Shown here: one piece after another, positions 25,890 through 36,917 of the stretch
How positions within the stretch are numbered: the stretch's first letter is position 1
How the letters are laid out: every line of letters starts with the position of its first letter
Assembly (NCBI RefSeq): GCF_026676115.1
Contig: NZ_JAPONB010000008.1
Location: forward strand, 62,001 to 126,000
Direction: 5' to 3'
From: Salinimicrobium sp. TH3
GTDB lineage: Bacteria > Bacteroidota > Bacteroidia > Flavobacteriales > Flavobacteriaceae
DNA length: 64,000 nucleotides
The notes under the pieces: model-generated
Database searches by the model: none
Seen by the model: the letters and a program-made list of their open reading frames with translations, nothing else
What the model was told of the DNA's origin: nothing
Position numbers and translations under genes: made by a program

Positions 25890-27074
25890 ATGACTTTCGT
25901 TCAAATTGTCAGCATTTTAGGTATGATTCCGCTGTTCTCGATGAGAACCTTCCTCCCCGCCTTTCTTGCAGCACTTTTTCTAAGGTATCCACAATATTTC
26001 CCGGGAATGGGAGAACTCGTGTCCCCTGCAACAGATTCTTTTATCACCAGGGACTGGGTTTTGTACACCCTGGGAGGCTTAAGTTTATTAGAGATCGTGG
26101 GCGATAAAAGTACCGAGATAAGAAATTTTTTGAAAGATGCAGAAACCTACCTCAAGCCGCTAATATTTTTTATTATCAATCTTAATTTACTGGACGAAGC
26201 CTCTGTAGAAGTACTTGGAAAAGTTCAATGGGCAGCCTTTGATCCCCTTTGGATCCTCCTGCTTTTTGGAACTCTCGCAGTGCATTGGCTGGCGGGACTA
26301 AGGCGGGATTTTATCAGCTTTTTAGAAGACGTAGATGAGGATGACAACTTTTACATAAGTAAAATAAGCAGTTGGCTGGAGGACAGCCTGGTCATCTTCG
26401 GATTTCTGCTACTTATCTGGCTCGGGCTGATAATGGTTGCAGTTTATGCAGCGGCTATAGGCTTTTTTATCCTTCTAAAGAAAAGAACCGAACGCAAACT
26501 GGAACAGCAAAAACTCGCCTGCCCCAACTGCGGCAAAATGAACCTGCCCTTCGCGGTAAAATGTTATAACTGTAAAGCACCGCAGCCGGAGGTACACCAA
26601 ATAGGCATTTTTGGGCAGCGTAAAAAGGAATTAGTATCTAATCTCGAAAAACACCGGCTCCACCTTGCCTCTCACCGAAAATGTCCCGACTGTGGGAACA
26701 AGTTGAAAAGCATAGATTTATTTCAGCAGTGCGATCTCTGCGGTTCCACTTTATTTGATTCTCCAACTCCAAAGGAATATATTCGTTACCAGGACAGGAA
26801 ATTCTATAAACTCGCCGGAGTATCTTTTCTCCTGGGGTTTATTCCTATTATGGGGTTTGTTATAAGCGCGGTACTCGCCAATGTATATCTTTTCACACCT
26901 TACCGGCGGTATATCCCTAAGAGCAAATCTTTTCTCACAAAGATCTTTATAAAGATTCTCACCTTTCTGTTTTTTATCTTCGGGATAGCTCTTGGTTTTA
27001 TTGCCGCTCCCGTTTACATTATCTTAAGATACTTTATCTGGAAGCGACGCTTCGTGAAAAGAAGTACCACCTGA
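25890..27074 (+). CDS. DUF4126-like membrane protein with zinc ribbons
   Basis: The 394-residue protein has a DUF4126-like membrane part (about 1-200; QIVSILGMIPLFSMRTFLPAF, then LGGLSLLEIVGDKSTEIRNF). Two zinc-ribbon-like clusters follow: CPNCGKMNLPFAVKCYNCKA near 211 and CPDCGNKL...CDLCGS near 268. Two further membrane helices (FLLGFIPIMGFVISAVLANV; LTFLFFIFGIALGFIAAPVY) and a basic tail end the protein. The combination is unusual; function is unknown. The frame stays open upstream through a very hydrophobic stretch (AAFLLLLFLLNFFYLFF) with no ATG, GTG or TTG, so I keep Met at 25890. Confidence 0.78.
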   Translation: MTFVQIVSILGMIPLFSMRTFLPAFLAALFLRYPQYFPGMGELVSPATDSFITRDWVLYTLGGLSLLEIVGDKSTEIRNFLKDAETYLKPLIFFIINLNLLDEASVEVLGKVQWAAFDPLWILLLFGTLAVHWLAGLRRDFISFLEDVDEDDNFYISKISSWLEDSLVIFGFLLLIWLGLIMVAVYAAAIGFFILLKKRTERKLEQQKLACPNCGKMNLPFAVKCYNCKAPQPEVHQIGIFGQRKKELVSNLEKHRLHLASHRKCPDCGNKLKSIDLFQQCDLCGSTLFDSPTPKEYIRYQDRKFYKLAGVSFLLGFIPIMGFVISAVLANVYLFTPYRRYIPKSKSFLTKIFIKILTFLFFIFGIALGFIAAPVYIILRYFIWKRRFVKRSTT

Positions 27075-27229
27075 TTATTTTTTGATTCTTTCAGAAGGAA
27101 TGAGAAAACCGCCTTTTTCTTCAGCGCAGTACCAGGTGGTAAAGGCTTAAAACATGCACTTGGGCAAATGCTCATTTTCCCGTATCTTAAGATGCGAAAA
27201 TAAGGTTTAACTATAATTCAATAACCGCA

Positions 27230-29218
27230 ATGAAAAGATCCCTTACATTACTCATGTTTCTTATTTGCAACGCCGTGTTTGCCCAGCAAAATGTGCTCAC
27301 CCCACAGGATGTTGCAAAAATGGAATTTATCATCAATACCGTGATCTCCGAAGACGGGGAAAAGGTCGTTTACCAGCACCTTAAGCCTATGGCACCACAG
27401 GAAGAAAATGCACCGGCAGATGTTCACCTCTATGTCTACGACAAGGCGAGCAAATCAAACAGGCCGTTTATTACCGGCTACAGCGTTTCCAATGTGAAAT
27501 TTAGACCGGGGCATAACAGCATTAGCTTCACTGCTAAAAAGGACAAGGACAAATTTACTTCTCTTTACGAAATAGGAATGAACGGCGGAGAAGCTCAAAA
27601 GCTCTATGAATTCAAAAATGCTATGAGCTCCTATGACTGGAATCCTGATGGAAATAAAATCATTTTCATTTCAAAAGAACCAAAAGAAAAGCAGGATTCC
27701 CAACTTCCATATCAGCCGGAAATCTATGAAGAAGGTCTCGACAATTCAAAAGCCTACGTTACAGATATTAGTAGCCCCTCTCCCCGCTCCCTTGAGGTAC
27801 AGGGACATGCAACGGCAGTAGAATGGAGTCCCGATGGTGCAAAGATGGCAGTTAGTGCAGCTCCTTCTTCTTTAGTTGATGATTTTTACACCGGTCAAAA
27901 AATCTTTATAGTCGATGCAAATTCGTTAAAAGTTACTTCGCAAGTAGACCATAAAGCTAAGCTAGGCCCAATGAAATGGAGTCCCGACGGAAAAAGGATC
28001 GGATTCATAGCAGGACAGGATCAACATGACCCGGTAGATGGCCGTATCTTTATAGCTGAGGCAACCGGAGGCAGTCCAAAGATCCTACAGGCCGATTACC
28101 CGGGGAAATTTGATGACCTGGCATGGAAGGATAATAAAACACTTACCTACCTTGCCAGTGAAGGTGTTTACAGCAGCATTGGAACTTTGAGCCTTGACGG
28201 AAAAATGAATAAGATGTACAGGGATGATAACCTTAGTATTTCCAGTTTCTCTATGGCCGATAATGGTGCGATATCTTTTGTAGGAAATACAGCGCAACAC
28301 CCGGGAGAACTTTTCCTTTTAAACCCCAAAGCTTCCACTGCAAATCGTGTTACTAATTCCAATCCATGGCTGGACCAGGAAAAATTAGGAAAGCAGGAAG
28401 TGATCACCTACAAAGCTGCCGACGGAATGGAAATCGAAGGAATTCTTATTCATCCTGTTTCCGGCGGGGGAAAAACTCCTTTGATCACTGTGGTTCATGG
28501 AGGACCTGAAGCCCATTATGATAATGGCTGGCTTACCTCTTACAGCATGCCGGGCCAGATGGGTGCCGGGGAAGGTTACGCTGTATTTTACCCTAATTAC
28601 CGCGGAAGCACCGGTCGCGGAGTGGAGTTTGCAAAATCCAGCCAGGGAGATCCGGGCGGAAAAGAATTTGACGATATCATAGATGGTGTAGATTACCTGG
28701 TGGAAAACAGAAATGTGGACAGAGACCGCGTGGGAGTGACCGGCGGATCGTATGGTGGTTACGCTACAGCATGGATGGCCACCCGTCATACCGACCGGTT
28801 TGCTGCAGGAGTTATGTCTGTAGGTATAAGCAACAATATTTCAAAGTGGGGAACAAGTGATATTCCGGAAGAAATGTTCCTGGTGCACAGCCGAAAAAGA
28901 ATTTGGGATGATTACCAGTTTTTCCTGGAGCGAAGTCCTATTTTTTATGCAGATCAAGCTAAAACGCCTCTTTTGATCCTTCACGGAAAAGAAGATACCC
29001 GTGTTGATCCGGGACAGTCATATGAACTTTACCGTCATATTAAAACCAGGACAGAAACCCCGGTGAGACTGGTTTTATATCCCGGTGAAGGCCATGGGAA
29101 CAGAAAATCAACTGCCAGGTATGACTATAGTGTGAGGATGATGCGCTGGTTCAACAGCTACCTGAAAGGTACTGAAGATGAGATGCCGCAGGCTACGGTA
29201 AACTTTGCTTCAGAATAG
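27230..29218 (+). CDS. Secreted S9 family serine peptidase (prolyl oligopeptidase/acylaminoacyl type)
   Basis: The 662-residue periplasmic enzyme has a signal peptide (SLTLLMFLICNAVFAQ). An N-terminal propeller of WD40-like PD40 blades follows (for example SYDWNPDGNKIIFIS, AVEWSPDGAKMAVSA, PMKWSPDGKRIGFIA). The C-terminal alpha/beta-hydrolase domain has the triad Ser507 (VTGGSYGGYATA), Asp589 (LHGKEDTRVD) and His622 (GEGHGNRKS). The oxyanion-side HGGPEAHYDNGW segment is typical. Such enzymes cleave short peptides. It is monocistronic with a strong terminator after it. Confidence 0.93.
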   Translation: MKRSLTLLMFLICNAVFAQQNVLTPQDVAKMEFIINTVISEDGEKVVYQHLKPMAPQEENAPADVHLYVYDKASKSNRPFITGYSVSNVKFRPGHNSISFTAKKDKDKFTSLYEIGMNGGEAQKLYEFKNAMSSYDWNPDGNKIIFISKEPKEKQDSQLPYQPEIYEEGLDNSKAYVTDISSPSPRSLEVQGHATAVEWSPDGAKMAVSAAPSSLVDDFYTGQKIFIVDANSLKVTSQVDHKAKLGPMKWSPDGKRIGFIAGQDQHDPVDGRIFIAEATGGSPKILQADYPGKFDDLAWKDNKTLTYLASEGVYSSIGTLSLDGKMNKMYRDDNLSISSFSMADNGAISFVGNTAQHPGELFLLNPKASTANRVTNSNPWLDQEKLGKQEVITYKAADGMEIEGILIHPVSGGGKTPLITVVHGGPEAHYDNGWLTSYSMPGQMGAGEGYAVFYPNYRGSTGRGVEFAKSSQGDPGGKEFDDIIDGVDYLVENRNVDRDRVGVTGGSYGGYATAWMATRHTDRFAAGVMSVGISNNISKWGTSDIPEEMFLVHSRKRIWDDYQFFLERSPIFYADQAKTPLLILHGKEDTRVDPGQSYELYRHIKTRTETPVRLVLYPGEGHGNRKSTARYDYSVRMMRWFNSYLKGTEDEMPQATVNFASE

Positions 29219-29239
29219 AAGATCTCAAATTAAAAACTT

Positions 29240-29275
29240 GCCCCCATAAACTTTTGTTCATGGGGGCTTTTTATT
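29240..29275 (+). terminator. Intrinsic terminator after the S9 peptidase
   Basis: GCCCCCAT and ATGGGGGC arms, a 12-base loop, then TTTTTATTTTT. Confidence 0.9.
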
Positions 29276-29305
29276 TTTATGTGGTGCCAATTTCAGAAAT
29301 ATCCC

Positions 29306-29330
29306 TTTCAAAAATGACATTTTTAGGACT
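29306..29330. repeat. Dispersed palindrome TTCAAAAATGACATTTTTAG
   Basis: Member of the eight-copy family, in the convergent gap between the S9 peptidase and katG. Confidence 0.6.
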
Positions 29331-29443
29331 CTAAATAACTGACGTTTATTTTAAAAATTTCCTGTAGTTGACGATCACCACATATTTGATCGAGTCTCTA
29401 TTCTTTTTCAGCAACGACAGTAAAATGATCTGTAATAAAGTGA

Positions 29444-29580
29444 AAAGAGGCTGTCTGAAAAAGCCATTTTTCGTCAAGCTGAAATTGATTCAGCTTCTAA
29501 TTGATTTTGATTTTCAATTAGTTAAGATCCCAAAAATAAATTCAGGATGACGTATTACATGCTTTTCAAACAGCCTCTTT
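29444..29580. repeat. 137-bp inverted-repeat element (AAAGAGGCTGTCTGAAAA ends)
   Basis: The ends are near-perfect inverted repeats: left AAAGAGGCTGTCTGAAAAAGC, and right, on the other strand, AAAGAGGCTGTTTGAAAAGC. Inside are hairpins GAAATTGATTC flanked by CAAGCT/AGCTTC and an AATTGATTTTGATTTTCAATT palindrome. A GATCC...TTCAGGATGACG end also occurs inverted in the trpB-trpA element. It is noncoding and may also end the katG transcript. Confidence 0.75.
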
Positions 29581-29601
29581 CTAATAAACCGGTGACACAG
29601 A

Positions 29602-31875
<2,274 letters not shown>

Positions 31876-32110
31876 TTAGTTAGTTATTTCCATAAATTTA
31901 CAATAATTAAGAATTATAAATTTTAACTGCTCATAGTAAAAATTGATGCTTTGACAGAAAATTATTTATAGTGTCTGACTGAAAAAAAGAAATAATTACC
32001 AGTCTTCGCAAGGAAAAAATCCACAGAATCTTTGCCTGCTTCACTTAGCCCGCCTTACAGGAAGAAGACTTTAAAAAGAATAACCCGAAAATTGAAGGCT
32101 ACTCCTCAAA

Positions 32111-32127
32111 TTGATAAATATCATCAA
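32111..32127. promoter_or_regulatory. FNR-like palindrome TTGAT-AAAT-ATCA
   Basis: TTGATAAATATCATCAA matches the FNR consensus TTGAT-N4-ATCAA at nine of ten defined bases. It lies 63 bases before the phosphoribosyltransferase start and 248 from katG. The rest of this divergent gap (31864-32189) is AT-rich without another recognisable feature. Confidence 0.4.
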
Positions 32128-32189
32128 TTCATAAATATAAAAGTCTTAAATTCAGATAATTAAATCAAATAAAGACTTACATAAAACTT

Positions 32190-32837
32190 ATGTTCTACAA
32201 TAGAAAAGAAGCGGGAGAATTACTGGCAGCTGCACTAAAAAAGTTCCGGAATTTGGATCCGGTGATACTTGCTATTCCCCGGGGAGGTGTGCCGGTAGGT
32301 TATGAAGTGGCCAAAATATTAGAGGTCCCCCTGGATGTGGTCATTACAAAAAAAATAGGCCATCCCATCGACAGGGAGTATGCCATTGGTGCCGTAGGAA
32401 TGAGAGGTCATTCTCTTAATCATACCGCCGAGGGAATTTCTGAAGATTATTTATTAAACGAAATTTTAAGGGTCAAGAAGGTCGTGAAGGAGAAGGACCA
32501 CTTGTACCACAAGACATTTCCCGGTATTGAACTTAAAGACAGATGGATCATTCTGGTGGATGACGGGGTGGCGACCGGCAGTACTGTTTTAGTAACTGTA
32601 GATCTACTGGCAAAGCAGTCTCCGGCAGGAATTATTGTAGCCGTCCCGGTGGCCCCTGCTAAAACTTTCAGGAAAATGGAAGACCACCCTTTAATAAATG
32701 AGGTGGTTTGTCTGGAAACTCCCGAATACTTTAGAGGTGTTAGCCAATTCTATGAAAATTTTGCTCCTGTAGAAGATTCAGAAGCCATTGATCTGCTCCG
32801 GCGAGCCAGCGCAACTGAACGAACCAATAAAATATAA
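32190..32837 (+). CDS. Phosphoribosyltransferase-domain protein
   Basis: The 215-residue cytoplasmic protein has a type I PRTase fold. It has the N-terminal VILAIPRGGVPVGYEVAKIL strand-loop, ITKKIGHPIDREYAIGAVG, and the PRPP-binding loop WIILVDDGVATGSTVLVTVD. These stand-alone PRTases of about 210-220 residues recur next to universal stress proteins, PEP synthase and dehydrogenases in hypoxia or dormancy gene sets of several phyla. Their substrate is not known. Four bases separate its stop codon from the SDR gene, so both are probably co-transcribed. The FNR-like site at 32111 lies upstream. Confidence 0.88.
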   Translation: MFYNRKEAGELLAAALKKFRNLDPVILAIPRGGVPVGYEVAKILEVPLDVVITKKIGHPIDREYAIGAVGMRGHSLNHTAEGISEDYLLNEILRVKKVVKEKDHLYHKTFPGIELKDRWIILVDDGVATGSTVLVTVDLLAKQSPAGIIVAVPVAPAKTFRKMEDHPLINEVVCLETPEYFRGVSQFYENFAPVEDSEAIDLLRRASATERTNKI

Positions 32838-32841
32838 AAAA

Positions 32842-33603
32842 ATGGAAAAACTTAAGGATAAGGTTTGTGTCGTAACCGGGGCGGCCGGTGGAATTGGAAA
32901 AGCTACAGCTGAACTGTTTCTTTCGCATGGGGCAAAGGTGATGTTGGTAGATCTCAATGAGGATGACCTTCGTAACGTCACCCAAAGCCTGGATAAGGAA
33001 CGAACAGCCACCTTCGCGGCCGATGTTTCAAAGCTCGCCGATAATAAAGCTTTTACGGAAGCTACCCTATCAAAATTCGGTAGGATTGACATTGCTTTTC
33101 TAAATGCGGGTATAGAAGGTAAATTCTTTCCAATATCCCAATATCCCGAAGATGTCTTTGACAGAGTAATCGCAGTTAATCTAAAAGGGGTGTGGTTGGG
33201 ATGCCAGCAATTAATTCCAAAAATGAGCCAGGGAGGGAGTGTCATTATCACCTCTTCTGTAGCAGGCCTAAAAGGTTTTCCTCATTTAGGTGCCTATGTG
33301 GCTAGCAAGCATGCAGTGGTAGGAATTATGAAAACGGCTGCCCTGGAATTTGCAGTTAAAGGAATAAGAGTTAACTCTATACATCCGGGGCCTGTGAACA
33401 ATCGTATGATGCATTCTATTGAAGAACAAATACACCCCGAGCAACCTGCAGATTCCCGAAAAGATTTCGAAGCCAGTATTCCTTTTGTACGCTATGCAGA
33501 AAATTCTGAGATAGCCGATCTTGCTCTCTTTCTTGCCAGCGATGACAGTAAGTACATGACCGGAACCACACAGGTAATTGACGGCGGAATGATCATTAAG
33601 TAA
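32842..33603 (+). CDS. SDR-family NAD(P)-dependent oxidoreductase
   Basis: The 253-residue classical short-chain dehydrogenase has the cofactor motif TGAAGGIGKATAE, the NAG motif (LNAGIEG) and the catalytic Ser in VIITSSVAGLKG. The Tyr-Lys pair is in AYVASKHAVVG, followed by VNSIHPGPVNNRM and the C-terminal YMTGTTQVIDGGMI. I chose MEKLKDKVCVVTG as the start; the frame extends 18 codons upstream into the preceding gene, but the Rossmann strand begins here. The acidic residue after strand 2 (LVDLNE) favours NAD over NADP. The substrate is unknown. It is in an operon with the phosphoribosyltransferase. Confidence 0.92.
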   Translation: MEKLKDKVCVVTGAAGGIGKATAELFLSHGAKVMLVDLNEDDLRNVTQSLDKERTATFAADVSKLADNKAFTEATLSKFGRIDIAFLNAGIEGKFFPISQYPEDVFDRVIAVNLKGVWLGCQQLIPKMSQGGSVIITSSVAGLKGFPHLGAYVASKHAVVGIMKTAALEFAVKGIRVNSIHPGPVNNRMMHSIEEQIHPEQPADSRKDFEASIPFVRYAENSEIADLALFLASDDSKYMTGTTQVIDGGMIIK

Positions 33604-33645
33604 AAAATTACTCCCGGCTTTATGAAAATGCCGCCGGGAGTAACT
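33604..33645. terminator. Bidirectional terminator between SDR and PEP synthase genes
   Basis: TTACTCCCGGC and GCCGGGAGTAA form an 11-bp stem with a 14-base loop. On the minus strand it is followed by TTTTTTA, so it best serves ppsA; the plus-strand T-run is weak. Confidence 0.75.
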
Positions 33646-33660
33646 TTAGTACCTGAAATC

Positions 33661-36048
33661 CTAAACAACGGGTTCCTCTTTTTCTTCTTCAGCGTTTTTA
33701 ATATTCTTAATTCCTTTTATAAGAGCATCGGGATTGAAGGAAATACTGCTTATTCCCGCCTTTACAAGAAAGGAAGCGAATTCAGGAAAATCACTTGGAG
33801 CCTGTCCGCACAAGCCTATTTTTTTCCCGGTTTTATTGGCTTTTTCAATGGCAAGGGAGATCATTTTTTTGGGAGCAGGATTATTTTCGTCAAAAAGGGA
33901 GCTAATTAACTGCGAATCCCTGTCTATACCAAGGGTGAGTTGGGTAAGGTCATTAGAACCAATTGAAAATCCGTCAAAAACCCTCGCAAATTCTTCCAGT
34001 AAGAGTACATTACTGGGAATTTCCACCATGACATAGATCTCGCAGCCGTTTTCTCCGCGTTTCAATCCATTTTCGGCCATGAGGTTGACTACTTTCTCAC
34101 CTTCTTCTACGGTTCGGCAAAATGGGATCATTAATTTAACATTTTCGAGACCCATCTCTTCCCTTACCTTTTTTAGCGCCCTGCATTCCAGCAGAAATCC
34201 CTCCCGGTACAGGTCATGGTAATACCGGGAAGCTCCTCTAAAGCCCAGCATCGGGTTTTCTTCTTCAGGCTCAAATTGTTTCCCTCCAATAAGATTTGCA
34301 TACTCATTAGTTTTGAAGTCACTCATACGAACAATGACCTCTTTAGGATAGAAAGCAGCTGCAATGGTGGCAATGCCCTGGGACAATTGATCCACGAAAT
34401 ATTCTTCCTTTTGCGGGTAATTCCTGGTGAGGTGACTAATTTCTTTTTTAGCCTCTTCATCTTTTAATTCATCAAATTTTATAAGAGCCATTGGGTGTAC
34501 CTTAACCATATGAGTAATAATAAATTCCATTCTAAGAAGGCCAACACCGTTGTTAGGATAAAAAGAGAGCTGGAATGCCCTTTCCGGATCTGCAAGAATA
34601 AGCTTGGCCTCTGTATTCGGCATTTTTATCTCTCCAAAGTCGATCTCTTGTGTTTCAAATTTAAGCTCTCCCTGATAAATAAACCCGGTTTGCCCTTCCA
34701 CACAAGACACTGTGATCATCTCCCCATCCTTGATGTTGCGGGTAGCAGCACCCGAGCCTACAACCGCAGGAACACCGAGTTCCCTTGCAACTATAGCAGC
34801 GTGACTTGTACGTCCCCCACGATCTGTGACAACCCCGGCGACCTTTTTGAGTAATGGATCCCAGTCGGGACTTGTGGTTTCGGTTACCAATATATCACCC
34901 TTTTGCAGTTTATCTGCCTCGCGTGGGGACTCGAGAATCCTGGCAGGTCCCACCGCAATCCTGGAACCAATAGCATTTCCTTTACCCAGGACTTTACCTT
35001 TCTCCAGAAGCTTATATTGCAGCTGAAGTTCTTCCTTTACTGAAGTATGGACTGTTTCTGGCCTTGCCTGAATTATAAATAGCTCATTGGTGATTCCGTC
35101 TTTAGCCCATTCAATATCCATAGGCTTTCCGTAATGCTCTTCTATTTCCAGGGCCCACTTGGCAAGAGCAAGTATTTCTTTGTCATTCAATACGAACTGG
35201 TCCTGCTTTTTAGGTTCGGTATCCATGTTCATTGTTGAGGCATGCCCGTTTGAACCGGCATAGACCATGGTTTTCTCCTTAGCCCCAAGTTTTTTCTGAA
35301 TAATCGCCAGCTTTTCTTTTACAAGAGCCGGCTTAAAAACATAGAATTCATCAGGGTTTACCGTTCCCTGCACAATGTTTTCGCCAAGTCCCCAGACGCC
35401 GGCTAAATGTATGACTTCTCTAAAACCACTTTCAGGATCAATAGTGAACCCAACTCCCGAACTGCCACGATCTGATCGCACCATTTTTTGAACCCCAACA
35501 GAAAGGGCAACTTCCCGGTGCTCGAATCCCTGGTCTTCCCTGTATTTTATCGCCCTGTCTGTGTAGAGAGAAGCAAAGCAGTTCTTTACAGATTTTAACA
35601 ATGCCTCTTCGCCGGAAATATTCAGAAAAGAATCATGTTGACCGGCGAAACTTGCCTGTGGAAGGTCTTCGGCCGTAGCACTGCTTCTCACAGCAACCTC
35701 AATATGCTTTTCTCCACTTAGATCTTTATAGGCCTGTACTATTGCCTGCTCGAGATCTTCGGAAAAATTACCACCCAAAATAAGCTGCCTTGCCTCTTCC
35801 CCTATTTTATTCAGGTTGGAATAATCTGGCCGCTTCAGGTCCTTCAGAAGCTTTTCCAGTTTTTGATCCAGCTCATTTTCCTTAAGATAACTTCTAAAGG
35901 CTTCGGCCGTAGTGGCAAAACCATCGGGAATCCTTACCCCATGTGAGGCCAGATCAGTAAACATTTCCCCCAGGGATGCATTTTTCCCTCCCACCAGAGG
36001 AACATCCTTCATTCCAATTTCTCTAAATTTCCGTATATACTTATCCAT
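33661..36048 (-). CDS. ppsA: Phosphoenolpyruvate synthase
   Basis: The 795-residue enzyme converts pyruvate plus ATP to phosphoenolpyruvate, AMP and phosphate. The N-terminal PPDK ATP-grasp domain (about 1-340) starts VPLVGGKNASLGEMF and contains VAVRSSATAEDLPQASFAGQ. The central swivelling domain has the phosphohistidine in GGRTSHAAIVARELG. The C-terminal TIM barrel carries FRGASRYYH and IGLCGQAPSD with the catalytic cysteine. It is a complete family-length protein. It lies 18 bases after a small membrane-protein gene, in the same operon. PpsA near USP, PRTase and KatG recalls stress or fermentation-to-gluconeogenesis regulons. Confidence 0.96.
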   Translation of the reverse strand: MDKYIRKFREIGMKDVPLVGGKNASLGEMFTDLASHGVRIPDGFATTAEAFRSYLKENELDQKLEKLLKDLKRPDYSNLNKIGEEARQLILGGNFSEDLEQAIVQAYKDLSGEKHIEVAVRSSATAEDLPQASFAGQHDSFLNISGEEALLKSVKNCFASLYTDRAIKYREDQGFEHREVALSVGVQKMVRSDRGSSGVGFTIDPESGFREVIHLAGVWGLGENIVQGTVNPDEFYVFKPALVKEKLAIIQKKLGAKEKTMVYAGSNGHASTMNMDTEPKKQDQFVLNDKEILALAKWALEIEEHYGKPMDIEWAKDGITNELFIIQARPETVHTSVKEELQLQYKLLEKGKVLGKGNAIGSRIAVGPARILESPREADKLQKGDILVTETTSPDWDPLLKKVAGVVTDRGGRTSHAAIVARELGVPAVVGSGAATRNIKDGEMITVSCVEGQTGFIYQGELKFETQEIDFGEIKMPNTEAKLILADPERAFQLSFYPNNGVGLLRMEFIITHMVKVHPMALIKFDELKDEEAKKEISHLTRNYPQKEEYFVDQLSQGIATIAAAFYPKEVIVRMSDFKTNEYANLIGGKQFEPEEENPMLGFRGASRYYHDLYREGFLLECRALKKVREEMGLENVKLMIPFCRTVEEGEKVVNLMAENGLKRGENGCEIYVMVEIPSNVLLLEEFARVFDGFSIGSNDLTQLTLGIDRDSQLISSLFDENNPAPKKMISLAIEKANKTGKKIGLCGQAPSDFPEFASFLVKAGISSISFNPDALIKGIKNIKNAEEEKEEPVV

Positions 36049-36066
36049 GACAGGTGCTTTTTACAG

Positions 36067-36453
36067 TTAATATTGAACAATTTGGTATCCCATATTCAGC
36101 AGAAAGATACCCAGCAAAAACAGGAGAAAATAAATGGTCTGAACCAGTTTCACATTCACTACTTGTAGTTTTTGAGTAGTGGAAGCAGGAAAAACAAACA
36201 GTCCCAGGCCTACTAAAAGTGAGGCCCATCCCAGTAGCGTGATAATAAACCGCCAGTCCGGCTGCCAGATGTTGTGAAACAGAATATTTAATAATCCCAC
36301 AACTATAGCAATAAAGGCTGCAAGGATCTGGAATTTTTGATCTTTAAGGTCATCAAAAATCTGTTTGATCCTCACCGGGTTGAAGCTGAGGATAAAAAAG
36401 AATATCAACAGATACCAACCCCAGAATTTCGCCAGGAATGGTGAAATTTCCAT
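36067..36453 (-). CDS. Small four-helix membrane protein
   Basis: The 128-residue protein starts at MEISPFLAKFWG. An in-frame Met 11 codons upstream is possible but adds a polar extension. Four hydrophobic segments are clear: WGWYLLIFFFILSF, FQILAAFIAIVVGLLNILF, FIITLLGWASLLVGLGLFVF and TIYFLLFLLGIFLLNMGYQ. Short proteins of this layout occur in many bacteria as unnamed inner-membrane proteins. It is the first gene of the operon with ppsA, and a CAATGACATTTATCATTG palindrome lies about 50 bases upstream of the start. Confidence 0.75.
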   Translation of the reverse strand: MEISPFLAKFWGWYLLIFFFILSFNPVRIKQIFDDLKDQKFQILAAFIAIVVGLLNILFHNIWQPDWRFIITLLGWASLLVGLGLFVFPASTTQKLQVVNVKLVQTIYFLLFLLGIFLLNMGYQIVQY

Positions 36454-36502
36454 TTTCCAAATATTTAGGTAATCTGAATTTACCAACTGTAACTGTCTTA
36501 TT

Positions 36503-36520
36503 CAATGACATTTATCATTG
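36503..36520. promoter_or_regulatory. Palindrome CAATGACATTTATCATTG upstream of the ppsA operon
   Basis: TGAC-ATTT-ATCA core inside CAATGA/TCATTG arms, about 50-67 bases before the start codon at 36453. Same layout as the site at 24799. The rest of the gap 36521-36917 has no gene I can support. Confidence 0.4.
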
Positions 36521-36917
36521 AGCTCAAGTTTGTAGAAAATTAATTGTGTTTTACAAGATTTCTTCACAAACATTTATATCCAGAAGTCACTTTTTCAGCT
36601 CTTCATAATACTGTAGGAGATACAACCGCCAAAGAATAATGGCAGTTAATTTTGCCGGACCCGGCACGATAAATTTTTTAAAGAATTATTTCCGGACCGC
36701 TGGAAAGGGATACTTCAGCTGTGGTTTGTGGCCTCATGGAAGATACAGCCAATGTTATAGACAGGCTTGAACCAGGCTAAAAACCAGCAGCTTTCAGTTA
36801 GCATTTATTTGAAACCGAAGCGCAATTCATCAAATCAAAAATGAGACCCGGGACCCAGGAAAAACGGGGAAGGCTTTACGCTGCTATATAAAAGTCTCAT
36901 GGCTCTCTTCCCTCTTC

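Noticed and set aside
29520-29560. TTCAGGATGACG-type sequences as possible CRISPR repeats
   Set aside because: There are too few copies, no regular spacing and no cas genes; they form part of inverted-repeat elements instead.
32190-36453. PRTase, SDR and PEP synthase as one operon
   Set aside because: PEP synthase is on the opposite strand with a bidirectional terminator between; only PRTase-SDR and membrane protein-PpsA are operons.
36600-36850. Possible relic frame (EDTANVIDRLEPG, later HLFETEAQFIKSK) before the hypothetical lipoprotein gene
   Set aside because: Stops interrupt it and I cannot connect it to a family; it could be chance.
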